Part shown: one piece after another, positions 51,629 to 60,117 of the stretch
Numbering within the stretch: position 1 is the stretch's first letter
How the letters are laid out: each line of letters starts with the position of its first letter
NCBI RefSeq assembly: GCF_042651425.1
Contig: NZ_JBHSCW010000003.1
Location: 186,001 to 250,000 of the forward strand
DNA length: 64,000 nt
Direction: 5' to 3'
Source: Fodinicurvata halophila
GTDB lineage: Bacteria > Pseudomonadota > Alphaproteobacteria > Kiloniellales > DSM-21159
The notes under the pieces: model-generated
Told to the model about the DNA's origin: nothing
What the model saw: the letters and a program-made list of their open reading frames with translations, nothing else
Database searches by the model: none
Made by a program: the position numbers and the translations under genes

Positions 51629-52740
51629 TCCGCTTGCACATCGCTGTCGGTTTCCCGGCAGACATGCCGTTCACGCAAGCGCCGGAAGTCCTCTTCGGAC
51701 AGCAGCTGCAGGAGGGCCCAGACCGCCATGGCACGAACCAGCGGTGACTCGTCGTGCAAGTGCTGTTCGGCATGGGGAATCAACTCCGCCTGCCCGGAAT
51801 TTCCGATGGCGATCAGGACGTTGCGCAAGAAGCGATTGCGCCCGATCCGCTTGATTGGACTGCCCGAGAAGAACTCCCGGAAAGACGCGTCATCCAGGGA
51901 CGCCAGATAGGCCAGGGACGGAGCCTGAAGGTCTTCGCGTGCACGCAGTTTCTCTTCATGCGTATGACGCGCAAACTTGTTCCAGGGACAAACCGCAAGG
52001 CAGTCGTCGCAGCCGTAGATACGGTTGCCCATGGGCTTGCGAAACTCCTCGGGGATGTGCCCCTTGTGCTCGATCGTGAGGTAGGAGATGCAGCGCCGGG
52101 CATCGAGCTGGAAGGGTGCCGGAAAGGCGTTTGTGGGGCACACATCGAGGCAGGCCCGGCAACTGCCGCAATGCTCGACCTCGGGTGTATCCGTCGGCAG
52201 TTCCAGCGTCGTGAAGACCTCGCCCAGGAAAAACCAGTTGCCCAGATCACGGGACAGCAGATTGGTATGCTTGCCTTGCCAGCCGAGGCCGGCACTCTGG
52301 GCAAGGGGCTTCTCCATGACAGGGGCCGTATCCACGAAGACCTTCACATCGCCGGCCAGTTCCTCGTGCATCCAGCGCGCCAGCTGCTTCAGGCGCTTCT
52401 TCACCAGGTCGTGATAGTCGCGATGGCGCGCATAGACGGATATAGCCCCATGCTCCGGCTGTTCCAGGATCTCCAGCGGATCATCCTCGGGCCCATAGTT
52501 CTGGGCCAGGACAACGACCGAACGGGCTTCTGGCCACAGCGCCTGGGGGTGGCGGCGGCGTTCGTAGGTGTCCGGGATCCAACCCATGTCGCCGTGGTAT
52601 CCGGACCCGATAAAGTCCTTCAGGTGCTCGCCGGCGGTGTCGGGCTGGTCGGCCGGTGCAAACCCGACCGCATCAAAGCCGATCTCCAGCGCCCGCTGGC
52701 GGATCATCTGCCTGAGGCTATGGGTGTCAGCCGCGGCCAC
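51610..52740 (-). CDS. queG: Epoxyqueuosine reductase QueG
   Basis: QueG performs the last step of queuosine synthesis on tRNA, reducing epoxyqueuosine with cobalamin and two 4Fe-4S clusters. It has 376 residues. The cluster cysteines are in CGSCRACLDVCPTNAF and YGCDDCLAVCPWN, and a HEAT-like C-terminus follows. The GTG at 52740 gives the normal N-terminus and overlaps queF by 14 bases. Because the enzyme needs B12, it is a possible consumer of the cobalamin pathway encoded in this window. Confidence 0.95.
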   Translation of the reverse strand: MAAADTHSLRQMIRQRALEIGFDAVGFAPADQPDTAGEHLKDFIGSGYHGDMGWIPDTYERRRHPQALWPEARSVVVLAQNYGPEDDPLEILEQPEHGAISVYARHRDYHDLVKKRLKQLARWMHEELAGDVKVFVDTAPVMEKPLAQSAGLGWQGKHTNLLSRDLGNWFFLGEVFTTLELPTDTPEVEHCGSCRACLDVCPTNAFPAPFQLDARRCISYLTIEHKGHIPEEFRKPMGNRIYGCDDCLAVCPWNKFARHTHEEKLRAREDLQAPSLAYLASLDDASFREFFSGSPIKRIGRNRFLRNVLIAIGNSGQAELIPHAEQHLHDESPLVRAMAVWALLQLLSEEDFRRLRERHVCRETDSDVQAEWSRLS

Positions 52741-53191
52741 GATAACTTGGTACCCCCTGATCCGGCAGCCAGAGGCCCTCGGGAGGTGGCCCGGACTGGT
52801 AGAAGACGTCGATGGGAATGCCGCCGCGCGGATACCAGTAGCCCCCGATCCTCAGCCAACGTGGTTCAATGGCCTCCTCCAGCCTGTGCGCGATATCCAA
52901 GGTGCAGTCCTCGTGGAAGGCGCCGTGATTGCGGAAGGAAACCATGAAAAGCTTCAGGGACTTGCTCTCGACCAGGTGCTGATCGGGTGCGAAATCGATT
53001 ACCAGATGGGCGAAGTCCGGTTGGCCCGTCACCGGACAGAGCGACGTGAACTCCGGACAGGTAAAACGCACCAGGTAGAGCTTGTCCGGGTGGGGGTTGG
53101 CGATGGGGTCCAGTACAGCCTCGTCGGGAGACGCGGGCAGGCGACTGTCGCTGCCGAGCTGTGTCAGCCTCAGGTCCGTATCGTCACTCAT
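52727..53191 (-). CDS. queF: NADPH-dependent 7-cyano-7-deazaguanine reductase QueF
   Basis: QueF reduces preQ0 to preQ1. It has 154 residues, the short type I form. The catalytic cysteine is Cys52 and the acid Asp59, in TSLCPVTGQPDF; the signature ESKSLKLFMVSFRNHGAFHE follows. The ATG at 53191 overlaps the tgt stop (ATGA); longer open frames upstream are tgt read out of frame. The early genes queCDE and folE are not in this window. Confidence 0.95.
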   Translation of the reverse strand: MSDDTDLRLTQLGSDSRLPASPDEAVLDPIANPHPDKLYLVRFTCPEFTSLCPVTGQPDFAHLVIDFAPDQHLVESKSLKLFMVSFRNHGAFHEDCTLDIAHRLEEAIEPRWLRIGGYWYPRGGIPIDVFYQSGPPPEGLWLPDQGVPSYRGRG

Positions 53192-54336
53192 GTTCCGGCC
53201 TCGGTTTTTGGGATGTCGCCCAGCGCCTGCTGCTCCCGGAAGGCCTGCACGAAGTGATCCAGAGCGCCTTCCTCGATGGCCTGACGCAATCCCGACATCA
53301 GGGATTGATAGTAATGCAGATTGTGCAGTGTCAAAAGGATCGGTCCCAGCATCTCCTCTGCGCGAAAGAGATGGTGGATGTAGGCTCGGCTGTGCCCGAT
53401 ACAGGCCGGGCAACTACAGGCCTCGTCCAGCGGGCGGGAATCCTCCTGATGCCGTGCATTGCGCAGGTTGAGCGTGCCGCGCGGTGTATAGCCACGCGCT
53501 GTCCGCCCGGCACGCGTGGGGATCACGCAGTCGAACATGTCGATCCCCCGCTGCACGGCCTTGACGATGTCCTCGGGGGTGCCGACCCCCATGAGGTAGC
53601 GCGGGTGCTCCGCGGGCAGCAGTGGCAGTGTGAAGTCGAGGACCTGCAGCATGGTCTCCTGGCCTTCCCCGACAGCCAGCCCACCCACGGCATAGCCATC
53701 GAAGCCGATATCGATCAGGGCCTCAACGGAACGGCGGCGCAGATCCTCATGGACACTGCCTTGGACGATCCCGAAAAGGCCATAGCCGGGACGCGGCTGA
53801 AAGGCCTGCTTGCTACGGGAGGCCCAGCGCATGGATCGTTCCATGGAGCTTTCCGCCTCAGGGTAGGTGGCGGGAAAGGGGGTGCACTCGTCGAACGCCA
53901 TGGTGATGTCGGCATCCAGGTGATGCTGGATCTCCATGGACAGTTCCGGTGTCAGCAGGTGCTTGCTGCCATCCAGATGGGACCGGAAGGTCACGCCCTC
54001 CTCGGTCATCTTGCGCAAGGCGGAGAGGCTCATGACCTGGAAGCCGCCGGAGTCCGTCAGAATGGGGCCAGGCCAGTTCATGAACCTGTGCAGGCCTCCC
54101 AGGCGTCCCACGCGCTCCGCGCCGGGACGCAGCATCAGGTGATAGGTGTTGCCCAGCAGGATCTGCGCTCCGCTTGCGGCCACCTGTTCGGGCAACAGGC
54201 CCTTGACGCTGCCCACCGTGCCAACCGGCATGAAGGCAGGGGTGTCAATGACACCATGTGCTGTCGTTACCTGACCGCGTCGGGCAAGACCGTCCTGGGC
54301 ATGGAGGCTGAATTTGGTGCCGGTATCCTTGTTCAT
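53188..54336 (-). CDS. tgt: tRNA-guanine transglycosylase
   Basis: Tgt exchanges guanine-34 of tRNAs with GUN anticodons for preQ1. It has 382 residues. LTDSGGFQVMSLSALRK contains catalytic Asp95. FDCVIPTRAGRTARGYT is the tRNA-binding region, and the zinc ligands are in CSCPACIGHSRAYIHHLF. The ATG at 54336 matches the family start and overlaps the queA stop by four bases; the extra upstream frame lies inside queA. Confidence 0.96.
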   Translation of the reverse strand: MNKDTGTKFSLHAQDGLARRGQVTTAHGVIDTPAFMPVGTVGSVKGLLPEQVAASGAQILLGNTYHLMLRPGAERVGRLGGLHRFMNWPGPILTDSGGFQVMSLSALRKMTEEGVTFRSHLDGSKHLLTPELSMEIQHHLDADITMAFDECTPFPATYPEAESSMERSMRWASRSKQAFQPRPGYGLFGIVQGSVHEDLRRRSVEALIDIGFDGYAVGGLAVGEGQETMLQVLDFTLPLLPAEHPRYLMGVGTPEDIVKAVQRGIDMFDCVIPTRAGRTARGYTPRGTLNLRNARHQEDSRPLDEACSCPACIGHSRAYIHHLFRAEEMLGPILLTLHNLHYYQSLMSGLRQAIEEGALDHFVQAFREQQALGDIPKTEAGT

Positions 54337-55361
54337 GAGCGCTCCAGCAGGGTCGAATCGCCGTAGGAAAAGAACCGATAGCCCTGCGCGACGGCGTGGG
54401 CGTAGGCGGCCTTCATGCGCTCGGTCCCGGCAAAGGCACAGACCAGCATGAACAGCGTCGATTTCGGCAGGTGGAAATTGGTCATCAACATATCCACACA
54501 ACGAAATCGATAGCCCGGATAGATGAAAATTCCGGTTTCGCCATCAAAGGGGTTCAGGGTGCCATCCTCTGCGGCTGCGGTTTCCAGCAAACGCAAAGCC
54601 GTGGTGCCGACGGCCACGACGCGCCGCCCGCTTGCACGCGCCTGATTGACTCGCTCGGCGGTTTCCGGGGACAGGCGGCCGTATTCCAGATGCATCCGGT
54701 GTTCTTCGATGTTCTCGACCTTGACCGGCAGGAAGGTTCCGGCCCCAACATGCAGCGTCACCCATGCTGTCCCGATACCTCGCGCGGCAAGTCTGTCCAG
54801 CAATGACTCAGTGAAGTGCAGACCTGCGGTGGGGGCGGCGACGGCTCCGGGTTCGCGGGCGAAGGCGGTCTGGTAGTCCTGCCTGTCCCGGGTATCGGAG
54901 CCTGCTTCACGCTGGATATAGGGGGGCAGAGGCATATGCCCCTTTCGTTCCAGGACCGCGAGGAACTCTGCACCCGAGAGGGAAAAGTCGAGCTCGAGTT
55001 CCCCATCCTCAAGTTTGTGCAGAATATGCGCCGATAAGTCCTTATCGAATATGATCCGCTGGCCCTCGCGCAGGCGCTTTCCCGGACGGGCAAAGGCACG
55101 CCACCGTCCGTCTGCCGTTTGCCGGTGAAGCGTGACCTCGATCTGCACCTGATCACGGTGCCCGAAGAGCCGTGCCGGAATCACGCGCGTATCGTTGAAG
55201 ACCAGAAGGTCATTCGGGCGCAGCAGGTCGGGCAGGTCATGCACCCGGTAATCTGCAAGCTCATTGCCTACATACAGCAGGCGCGCGCTTTCCCTGGGCT
55301 CGACGGGACGCTGTGCAATCAGCTCGCGTGGCAGGTGGAAATCGAAGTCGCTAAGCTGCAT
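54333..55361 (-). CDS. queA: S-adenosylmethionine:tRNA ribosyltransferase-isomerase QueA
   Basis: QueA transfers the ribosyl part of SAM to preQ1 in tRNA, making epoxyqueuosine. It has 342 residues. LSDFDFHLPRELIAQRP at the N-terminus is the family signature, with TAGLHFTESLLDRL and the HVGAGTFLPVKVENIEEHRM motif further on. I chose the ATG at 55361; a GTG five codons upstream with GGAG close to it is also possible. It is the first gene of queA-tgt-queF-queG. Confidence 0.95.
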   Translation of the reverse strand: MQLSDFDFHLPRELIAQRPVEPRESARLLYVGNELADYRVHDLPDLLRPNDLLVFNDTRVIPARLFGHRDQVQIEVTLHRQTADGRWRAFARPGKRLREGQRIIFDKDLSAHILHKLEDGELELDFSLSGAEFLAVLERKGHMPLPPYIQREAGSDTRDRQDYQTAFAREPGAVAAPTAGLHFTESLLDRLAARGIGTAWVTLHVGAGTFLPVKVENIEEHRMHLEYGRLSPETAERVNQARASGRRVVAVGTTALRLLETAAAEDGTLNPFDGETGIFIYPGYRFRCVDMLMTNFHLPKSTLFMLVCAFAGTERMKAAYAHAVAQGYRFFSYGDSTLLERS

Positions 55362-55501
55362 GAAGGTGGTTGCCACGGCTCCGGATCGGGTCAGGGTAGA
55401 GACCTTGTCTCAAGCTTTTACAGTTTGGCATTGCTCTAGCACTCTCGATCCGCAAGGCAAAGCCCTATCCCGGCCCCAAGGAGCCCAACAGGTCTCATAC
55501 A

Positions 55502-56263
55502 ATGACCCGGCACTTCACATATCTCGATACTCCGTGCCCGATCGCCTTTGCTCATCGTGGCGGGGCTCTGGAGGCCGAGGAGAATACGTTGGCGGCGTTC
55601 AAGCAGGCCGCCGATCTGGGCTATCGGTATATCGAAACGGACGTGCAGGCCACGCGCGATGGTGTGGCGGTGGTTTTTCATGACGAAAGCCTGGAGCGTC
55701 TGACCAATGCGCAAGGGTTTGTTTCGAACTACAGCTGGGCCGAGCTCAATCATGTGCGCACCAAGGGTGGTCAGGCCATACCGTGTCTGGAGGAGGTTCT
55801 CGACGCCTTTCCAGGCCAGCTCTTCAACATCGATCCGAAAAGCGATCTTGTCGTGGAGCCGCTGGCCCAGGCCATCACGGTCTGCAATGCTGTCCCCCGG
55901 GTTTGCGTGGCCTCATTTGACGGGGGGCGCGTACGGCGCCTGCGCCGTTTGCTGGGGAAGGATCTTTGCTGGGCGCCGGGGCACAAGGGAGTCGCCAGTC
56001 TCTGGCTGTCGGCCCATGGGGTGAAACTTCCCACCGGCTTTCCGACGGTCCAGGTGCCACCCCGTTACAAGGGCATTCCGCTCGTGACTAGCAGGCTGGT
56101 GCATACGGCACGGAAGCGCGGGGTCCAGGTTCACGTCTGGACTATAGACGAGGAAGACGAGATGGAACGACTGCTGGACCTGGGCGTCGACGGCATCATG
56201 ACGGACCGTCCGAGCCTGCTGAAGGAGGTCCTGGTCCGGCGCAATCAATGGCAGGGAGGTTGA
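55502..56263 (+). CDS. Glycerophosphodiester phosphodiesterase
   Basis: This enzyme hydrolyses glycerophosphodiesters from membrane lipids to glycerol 3-phosphate and alcohol. It has 253 residues and no signal peptide, so it is probably cytoplasmic. The GDPD catalytic residues appear in FAHRGGALEAEENTLAAF (His-Arg and Glu) and YRYIETDVQATRDG (Glu-x-Asp), with the second His in VVFHDESLERLT. It stands divergent from queA and is followed after four bases by the DUF423 gene. Confidence 0.93.
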   Translation: MTRHFTYLDTPCPIAFAHRGGALEAEENTLAAFKQAADLGYRYIETDVQATRDGVAVVFHDESLERLTNAQGFVSNYSWAELNHVRTKGGQAIPCLEEVLDAFPGQLFNIDPKSDLVVEPLAQAITVCNAVPRVCVASFDGGRVRRLRRLLGKDLCWAPGHKGVASLWLSAHGVKLPTGFPTVQVPPRYKGIPLVTSRLVHTARKRGVQVHVWTIDEEDEMERLLDLGVDGIMTDRPSLLKEVLVRRNQWQGG

Positions 56264-56267
56264 AGAA

Positions 56268-56642
56268 ATGCCTGTGTGGATCCTGGTGGGCGGTGTCAGC
56301 GCGCTTCTGACGGTTCTGATCGGCGCCTTTGCGGCACATGGACTGGAAGCACGGCTGGACGAGAAGGCATTGGGTTGGATCGACACGGCCGTACGCTATC
56401 AGATGTTCCATGCGCTGGCCCTGATCGCCCTGGGTATCCTGGGCCGGCAGCCGGGTCGCGGCCTGGATATAACGATTGCCGGTTATGCCTTCACCGTGGG
56501 AACGCTGCTTTTCTGCGGCCTGCTCTATACCATGGCACTCGGCGCGCCTCGTTTTTTCGGGGCGATTGTCCCGGTCGGCGGCCTTGCCTTCATGGTCGGA
56601 TGGATCTTCTTCATCCGCCATGCCTGGCGAATGCTGGGGTGA
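56268..56642 (+). CDS. DUF423 family small membrane protein
   Basis: This 124-residue integral membrane protein has about four helices. The N-terminal GAFAAHGLEARLDEKALGWI and YQMFHALALIALGIL are the DUF423 hallmarks. The function is unknown. It begins four bases after the phosphodiesterase gene, so it is cotranscribed. It faces the dCTP deaminase gene, with two bases between the stops. Confidence 0.9.
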   Translation: MPVWILVGGVSALLTVLIGAFAAHGLEARLDEKALGWIDTAVRYQMFHALALIALGILGRQPGRGLDITIAGYAFTVGTLLFCGLLYTMALGAPRFFGAIVPVGGLAFMVGWIFFIRHAWRMLG

Positions 56643-56644
56643 TC

Positions 56645-57787
56645 TCAGCCCTGCCAGGGGCGGAAGTGCTTGCTGAGCGTCAGGGCCTGGGCGTGGTAGG
56701 AAGAGCCGATATCCGCGCCGTAGAGCTTCTCGGGGCGTGACGCGAGCTTCTCGTAGACCAGGCGTCCGACGGCCTGGCCGTCCTCGAGCACGAATGGGAC
56801 TTCGTGGGAGCGAACCTCAAGTACGGCGCGCGTTCCCCCACTGCGATCCTCGCGCCAGCCGAAGCCCGGATCGAAGAAACCCGCATAGTGTACCCTGAAT
56901 TCGCCGATCTGCGTGTCATAGGGAACCATCTCCGCCGCGTAATCGGGGGGTATGCGAACGCTTTCACGCGAGGCCAGGATGTAGAACTCGTTGGGATCGA
57001 GGATCAGCTGGTTGCGGGCACTGACGTAGAGCGGATCCCAGAATTCGGCAGGATCGCACACACCAATTCGTGAAAGGTCGATCACGGAGGTGTGACGCTT
57101 GGCCCGATAGCCGATCAGAGTCGTGTCGCCGCGTCCCTTGAGATCGACGGTGAAGACCAGTCCCTTGCGGATCTCGGCGGTACCGGGGTTGCCGCCGCCC
57201 GCCCCGACGATGCCGACCTCGTCGTGAAGATTCTTGAGGTCCTGGTCGTTCATGTCGGGAGTGCCGCGCCGCAGGCGCAGCTGGTTCAGGCGTACGCCGG
57301 GACGTACGAGTACGCTGAACGCATTGGGTGCGATTTCCGCATAGAGAGGGCCATGATATCCCTCCGGCACTTGGTCGAACTGCTCCGTGTTGTCGGCGAT
57401 CAGGCGGGTGAAGACGTTGAGGCGTCCCGTGGAGGATTTCGGATTTGCCAGGCCGGAGATGTCCGCGGGCAGGGCAAGGCTCTCCTGCAGCGGCACGATA
57501 TAGACACAGCCGACTTCCAGGACCGCGCCCTGCGTCAGGTCGATTGTGTGCATGGATAGTTCGTCGATGCGCTCACGCACCGTCTTGTCGCGACCCGGCA
57601 GGAAAGAGGCCCGCACGCGATAGGCCTTGGTCCCCAGTTGCAGGTCCAGGCTTGCCGGCTGAGTCTGGCCGACCAGGTTGTCCTCGTCGGAGCGCACCGC
57701 TCCCTGTCGGATCAGGTCCTCGATCGCCAGATCGGGCAGAATGCCGCTGCTGTTTTCCTGCACTGTCCGTAGCTTTGTCGTGGCCAC
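56645..57787 (-). CDS. 2'-deoxycytidine 5'-triphosphate deaminase, double-length form
   Basis: This protein supplies dUTP from dCTP for thymidylate synthesis. It has 380 residues, about twice the usual Dcd, and belongs to the alphaproteobacterial form built from two dUTPase-fold halves. The first half shows QTQPASLDLQLGTKAYRVRA and ISGLANPKSSTGRLNVFTR, the second DPNEFYILASRESVRIPPDY. The start is the GTG at 57787 with GGGAGGA ten bases upstream; a longer frame begins with low-complexity sequence that contains this Shine-Dalgarno. Confidence 0.88.
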   Translation of the reverse strand: MATTKLRTVQENSSGILPDLAIEDLIRQGAVRSDEDNLVGQTQPASLDLQLGTKAYRVRASFLPGRDKTVRERIDELSMHTIDLTQGAVLEVGCVYIVPLQESLALPADISGLANPKSSTGRLNVFTRLIADNTEQFDQVPEGYHGPLYAEIAPNAFSVLVRPGVRLNQLRLRRGTPDMNDQDLKNLHDEVGIVGAGGGNPGTAEIRKGLVFTVDLKGRGDTTLIGYRAKRHTSVIDLSRIGVCDPAEFWDPLYVSARNQLILDPNEFYILASRESVRIPPDYAAEMVPYDTQIGEFRVHYAGFFDPGFGWREDRSGGTRAVLEVRSHEVPFVLEDGQAVGRLVYEKLASRPEKLYGADIGSSYHAQALTLSKHFRPWQG

Positions 57788-57906
57788 CGGCGGGTCCTCC
57801 CTTGTAGACTGTCTTTTGGTAGCAGGGGGATCCTCCCGGAGCAACGCCCGGCAGCTGGTATGTTGCCGTCCACAGGAACAACAAGAGCCGTCTGGACCGC
57901 ATCTCC

Positions 57907-58836
57907 ATGAGCACTTTTCTTTTTACCCATGATGCCTGCCTGCGTCATGAGACCGGCCGTGGACATCCCGAGAATCCAGATCGCCTGCGTGCCGTCCTGC
58001 AGGCCCTGGAGGCGGAGGAATTCCGGGAGCTGCAATGGCGCGAGGCGCCACAGGCCAGTCGTGATCAGCTCACGCGGGTGCATCCCGAGAGCTATATCGA
58101 GCGTATCTTTGCGGCCCTGCCGGACGAGGGCGTTGGTTTCCTGGACGGTGACACGACTCTCTCGCCGGATTCGGGAGAAGCGGCCTTGCGGGCTGCGGGT
58201 GCGGCCTGCGCGGCGGTGGACGCGGTCATGATCGGGGATGCGGACAACGCTTTCTGTGCCGTGCGTCCCCCCGGCCATCATGCGGAACCGGCTCAGGCCA
58301 TGGGGTTCTGTCTGTTCAGCAATATTGCTGTCGCTGCGCAGCATGCGCGCGTTTTCCACGGACTGCACCGTATTGCCGTGGTCGATTTCGACGTGCATCA
58401 CGGCAACGGAACCCAGGCGGCCTTCTGGGACGACCCGGACCTGCTGCTGATTTCCACCCACCAGATGCCGCTCTATCCTGGTACCGGCGCCGCTTCGGAA
58501 CGCGGGATTGCCAGCAATATCCTGAACATTCCCCTGCCGACAGGGGCGGGCTCGGAGGAGTTCCGAGAGGCTTTCTCCAACATCGTCCTGCCGCGCCTGT
58601 CGTCCTTTGCTCCGGACTTCGTGTTCATTTCCGCCGGCTTCGATGCCCATGAAGCTGACCCGCTGGCCGGCCTGAAGCTCCACGAGGACGACTTCGGCTG
58701 GGCAACCGAACAGACCGTCGAAGCGGCGCAGCACGGCTGCGGCGGCCGGGTTGTCTCGCTGCTGGAGGGCGGGTACGACTTGCGGGCACTTGGCAGTTCC
58801 GCGGCAGCGCATGTCAGGGCCCTAATGCAAACCTGA
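57907..58836 (+). CDS. Histone-deacetylase-family (acetylpolyamine amidohydrolase-like) protein
   Basis: This zinc-dependent deacetylase of the arginase/HDAC fold has 309 residues. The catalytic pair is in RPPGHHAE, and zinc ligands are in VDFDVHHGNGTQ and the later SAGFDAHEADPLAG. The tail LEGGYDLRALGSSAAAHV is also diagnostic. Substrates in bacteria may be acetylpolyamines, acetoin-related compounds or acetyl-lysine; none can be chosen here. It is the first of a + block leading into xseB, ispA and dxs, a frequent order in this group. Confidence 0.93.
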   Translation: MSTFLFTHDACLRHETGRGHPENPDRLRAVLQALEAEEFRELQWREAPQASRDQLTRVHPESYIERIFAALPDEGVGFLDGDTTLSPDSGEAALRAAGAACAAVDAVMIGDADNAFCAVRPPGHHAEPAQAMGFCLFSNIAVAAQHARVFHGLHRIAVVDFDVHHGNGTQAAFWDDPDLLLISTHQMPLYPGTGAASERGIASNILNIPLPTGAGSEEFREAFSNIVLPRLSSFAPDFVFISAGFDAHEADPLAGLKLHEDDFGWATEQTVEAAQHGCGGRVVSLLEGGYDLRALGSSAAAHVRALMQT

Positions 58837-58858
58837 AGGTGACGGGAAAACGTTTGAT

Positions 58859-59140
58859 ATGACTGAAGAGACGACGGACGAAGAAAAGACTGGCGAAGAG
58901 ACAACGGGCAAGGACATCTCCGAGATGAACTTCGAGGAGGCGCTTGAGGAGCTGAAACAGATCGTCACGCGTCTTGAGAAGGGTGAGGGGCGTCTGGATG
59001 AGGCTATCGATGCCTATGAACGCGGTGCCAAGCTGAAGGCGCATTGCGAGCTGAAACTGCGCGAGGCTCAGGCCAAGATCGAGAAGATCGGCATGGGGCC
59101 GGACGGGACGCCGCAAACGGAACCCTTGGATCAGAGCTGA
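58859..59140 (+). CDS. xseB: Exodeoxyribonuclease VII small subunit
   Basis: XseB joins several copies to one XseA to make the single-strand DNA exonuclease VII. It has 93 residues. The conserved core is MNFEEALEELKQIVTRLEKG followed by LDEAIDAYERGAKLKAHCE, a helical hairpin. An acidic, Thr/Glu-rich N-terminus of about 20 residues precedes it. xseA is not in view. It lies 22 bases after the deacetylase gene and 24 before ispA. Confidence 0.95.
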   Translation: MTEETTDEEKTGEETTGKDISEMNFEEALEELKQIVTRLEKGEGRLDEAIDAYERGAKLKAHCELKLREAQAKIEKIGMGPDGTPQTEPLDQS

Positions 59141-59164
59141 CCTCCGAATGCCAGGCCTGAGCTG

Positions 59165-60049
59165 ATGCAGGATCGTTTGGCGCACACGGCGGCCCGGGTG
59201 GAAGCCGAGTTGGATCGACTCTTGCCCTGTCCTGAGGATGAGCGGTACCGCCTGGGTGAAGCGATGCGCTACGCCGTGCTGGGTGGCGGCAAGCGGCTGC
59301 GCCCCTTCCTGCTGCTGGAAAGCGCGGGACTGTTCGACGTGCCGGAGGACAGAGCCATGCGCGTGGCCGCCGCCCTGGAGATGGTCCATGGCTACAGCCT
59401 CGTGCACGATGATCTGCCGGCCATGGACGACAGCGAATTGCGGCGCGGCCGGGCTACGGTGCATCGAGCTTTCGATGATGCCACGGCTGTCCTGGCCGGT
59501 GACGCCCTGCTGACGGAAGCCTTTGGCGTGCTTGCCGATCCAGCCACCCACCCTGATGCGGAAGTGCGCATAAAGCTCGTCAAGGGGCTAAGCGAAGCTG
59601 CCGGCCTGCACGGGATGGCCGGAGGGCAGGCCCTGGATCTGGCCGCCGAATCTCAAGCGGGCGACCTGATGTTGAAGGACATCATTGCCCTCCAGGGCCG
59701 CAAGACAGGCGCCCTTATCGTTTATGCCTGCACGGCCGGAGCCGAACTTGGCCAGGCCGGAGATGAAGCCTATCGCGCCCTTGCCGCGTTCGGAGACAGG
59801 CTCGGGCTCGCGTTCCAGATTGCCGATGACCTACTGGACCATAGTGGAAGCGAAGCGGAAACCGGCAAACCCGTCGGCCGGGATGCAGACCGGGGAAAGG
59901 CGACCTTCGTCGATCTGTTGGGACCCGCAGGCGCCGAGGAGAAGGCCAGCGACCTTCTCGCAGAAGCCCGGGAATATCTTGATCTTTTCGGGCCAAAGGC
60001 CGATTTTCTGCGAGCCGTGACCGTGTTCGTTCTCGAGCGAAAAGCGTGA
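59165..60049 (+). CDS. ispA: Farnesyl/geranyl diphosphate synthase IspA
   Basis: IspA joins isopentenyl units into farnesyl (or geranylgeranyl) diphosphate. It has 294 residues. The first aspartate-rich motif is in SLVHDDLPAMDDSELRRG and the second in FQIADDLLDHSG; GGGKRLRPFLL near residue 42 binds the diphosphate. It sits directly before dxs, which feeds the same pathway. Product length cannot be predicted reliably by eye. Confidence 0.94.
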   Translation: MQDRLAHTAARVEAELDRLLPCPEDERYRLGEAMRYAVLGGGKRLRPFLLLESAGLFDVPEDRAMRVAAALEMVHGYSLVHDDLPAMDDSELRRGRATVHRAFDDATAVLAGDALLTEAFGVLADPATHPDAEVRIKLVKGLSEAAGLHGMAGGQALDLAAESQAGDLMLKDIIALQGRKTGALIVYACTAGAELGQAGDEAYRALAAFGDRLGLAFQIADDLLDHSGSEAETGKPVGRDADRGKATFVDLLGPAGAEEKASDLLAEAREYLDLFGPKADFLRAVTVFVLERKA

Positions 60050-60117
60050 CGGCTTCAGAATCCGACGGGTTCTGACCATATAAAAGGGTTGGCCCTTTAG
60101 CGCTGCAAGGAGTGACG

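Noticed and set aside
60055..60098. Two six-pair hairpins (TCAGAA/TTCTGA and AAAGGG/CCCTTT) between ispA and dxs as an attenuator
   Set aside because: The stems are short and only weak T content follows; read-through is expected. No leader peptide was seen.
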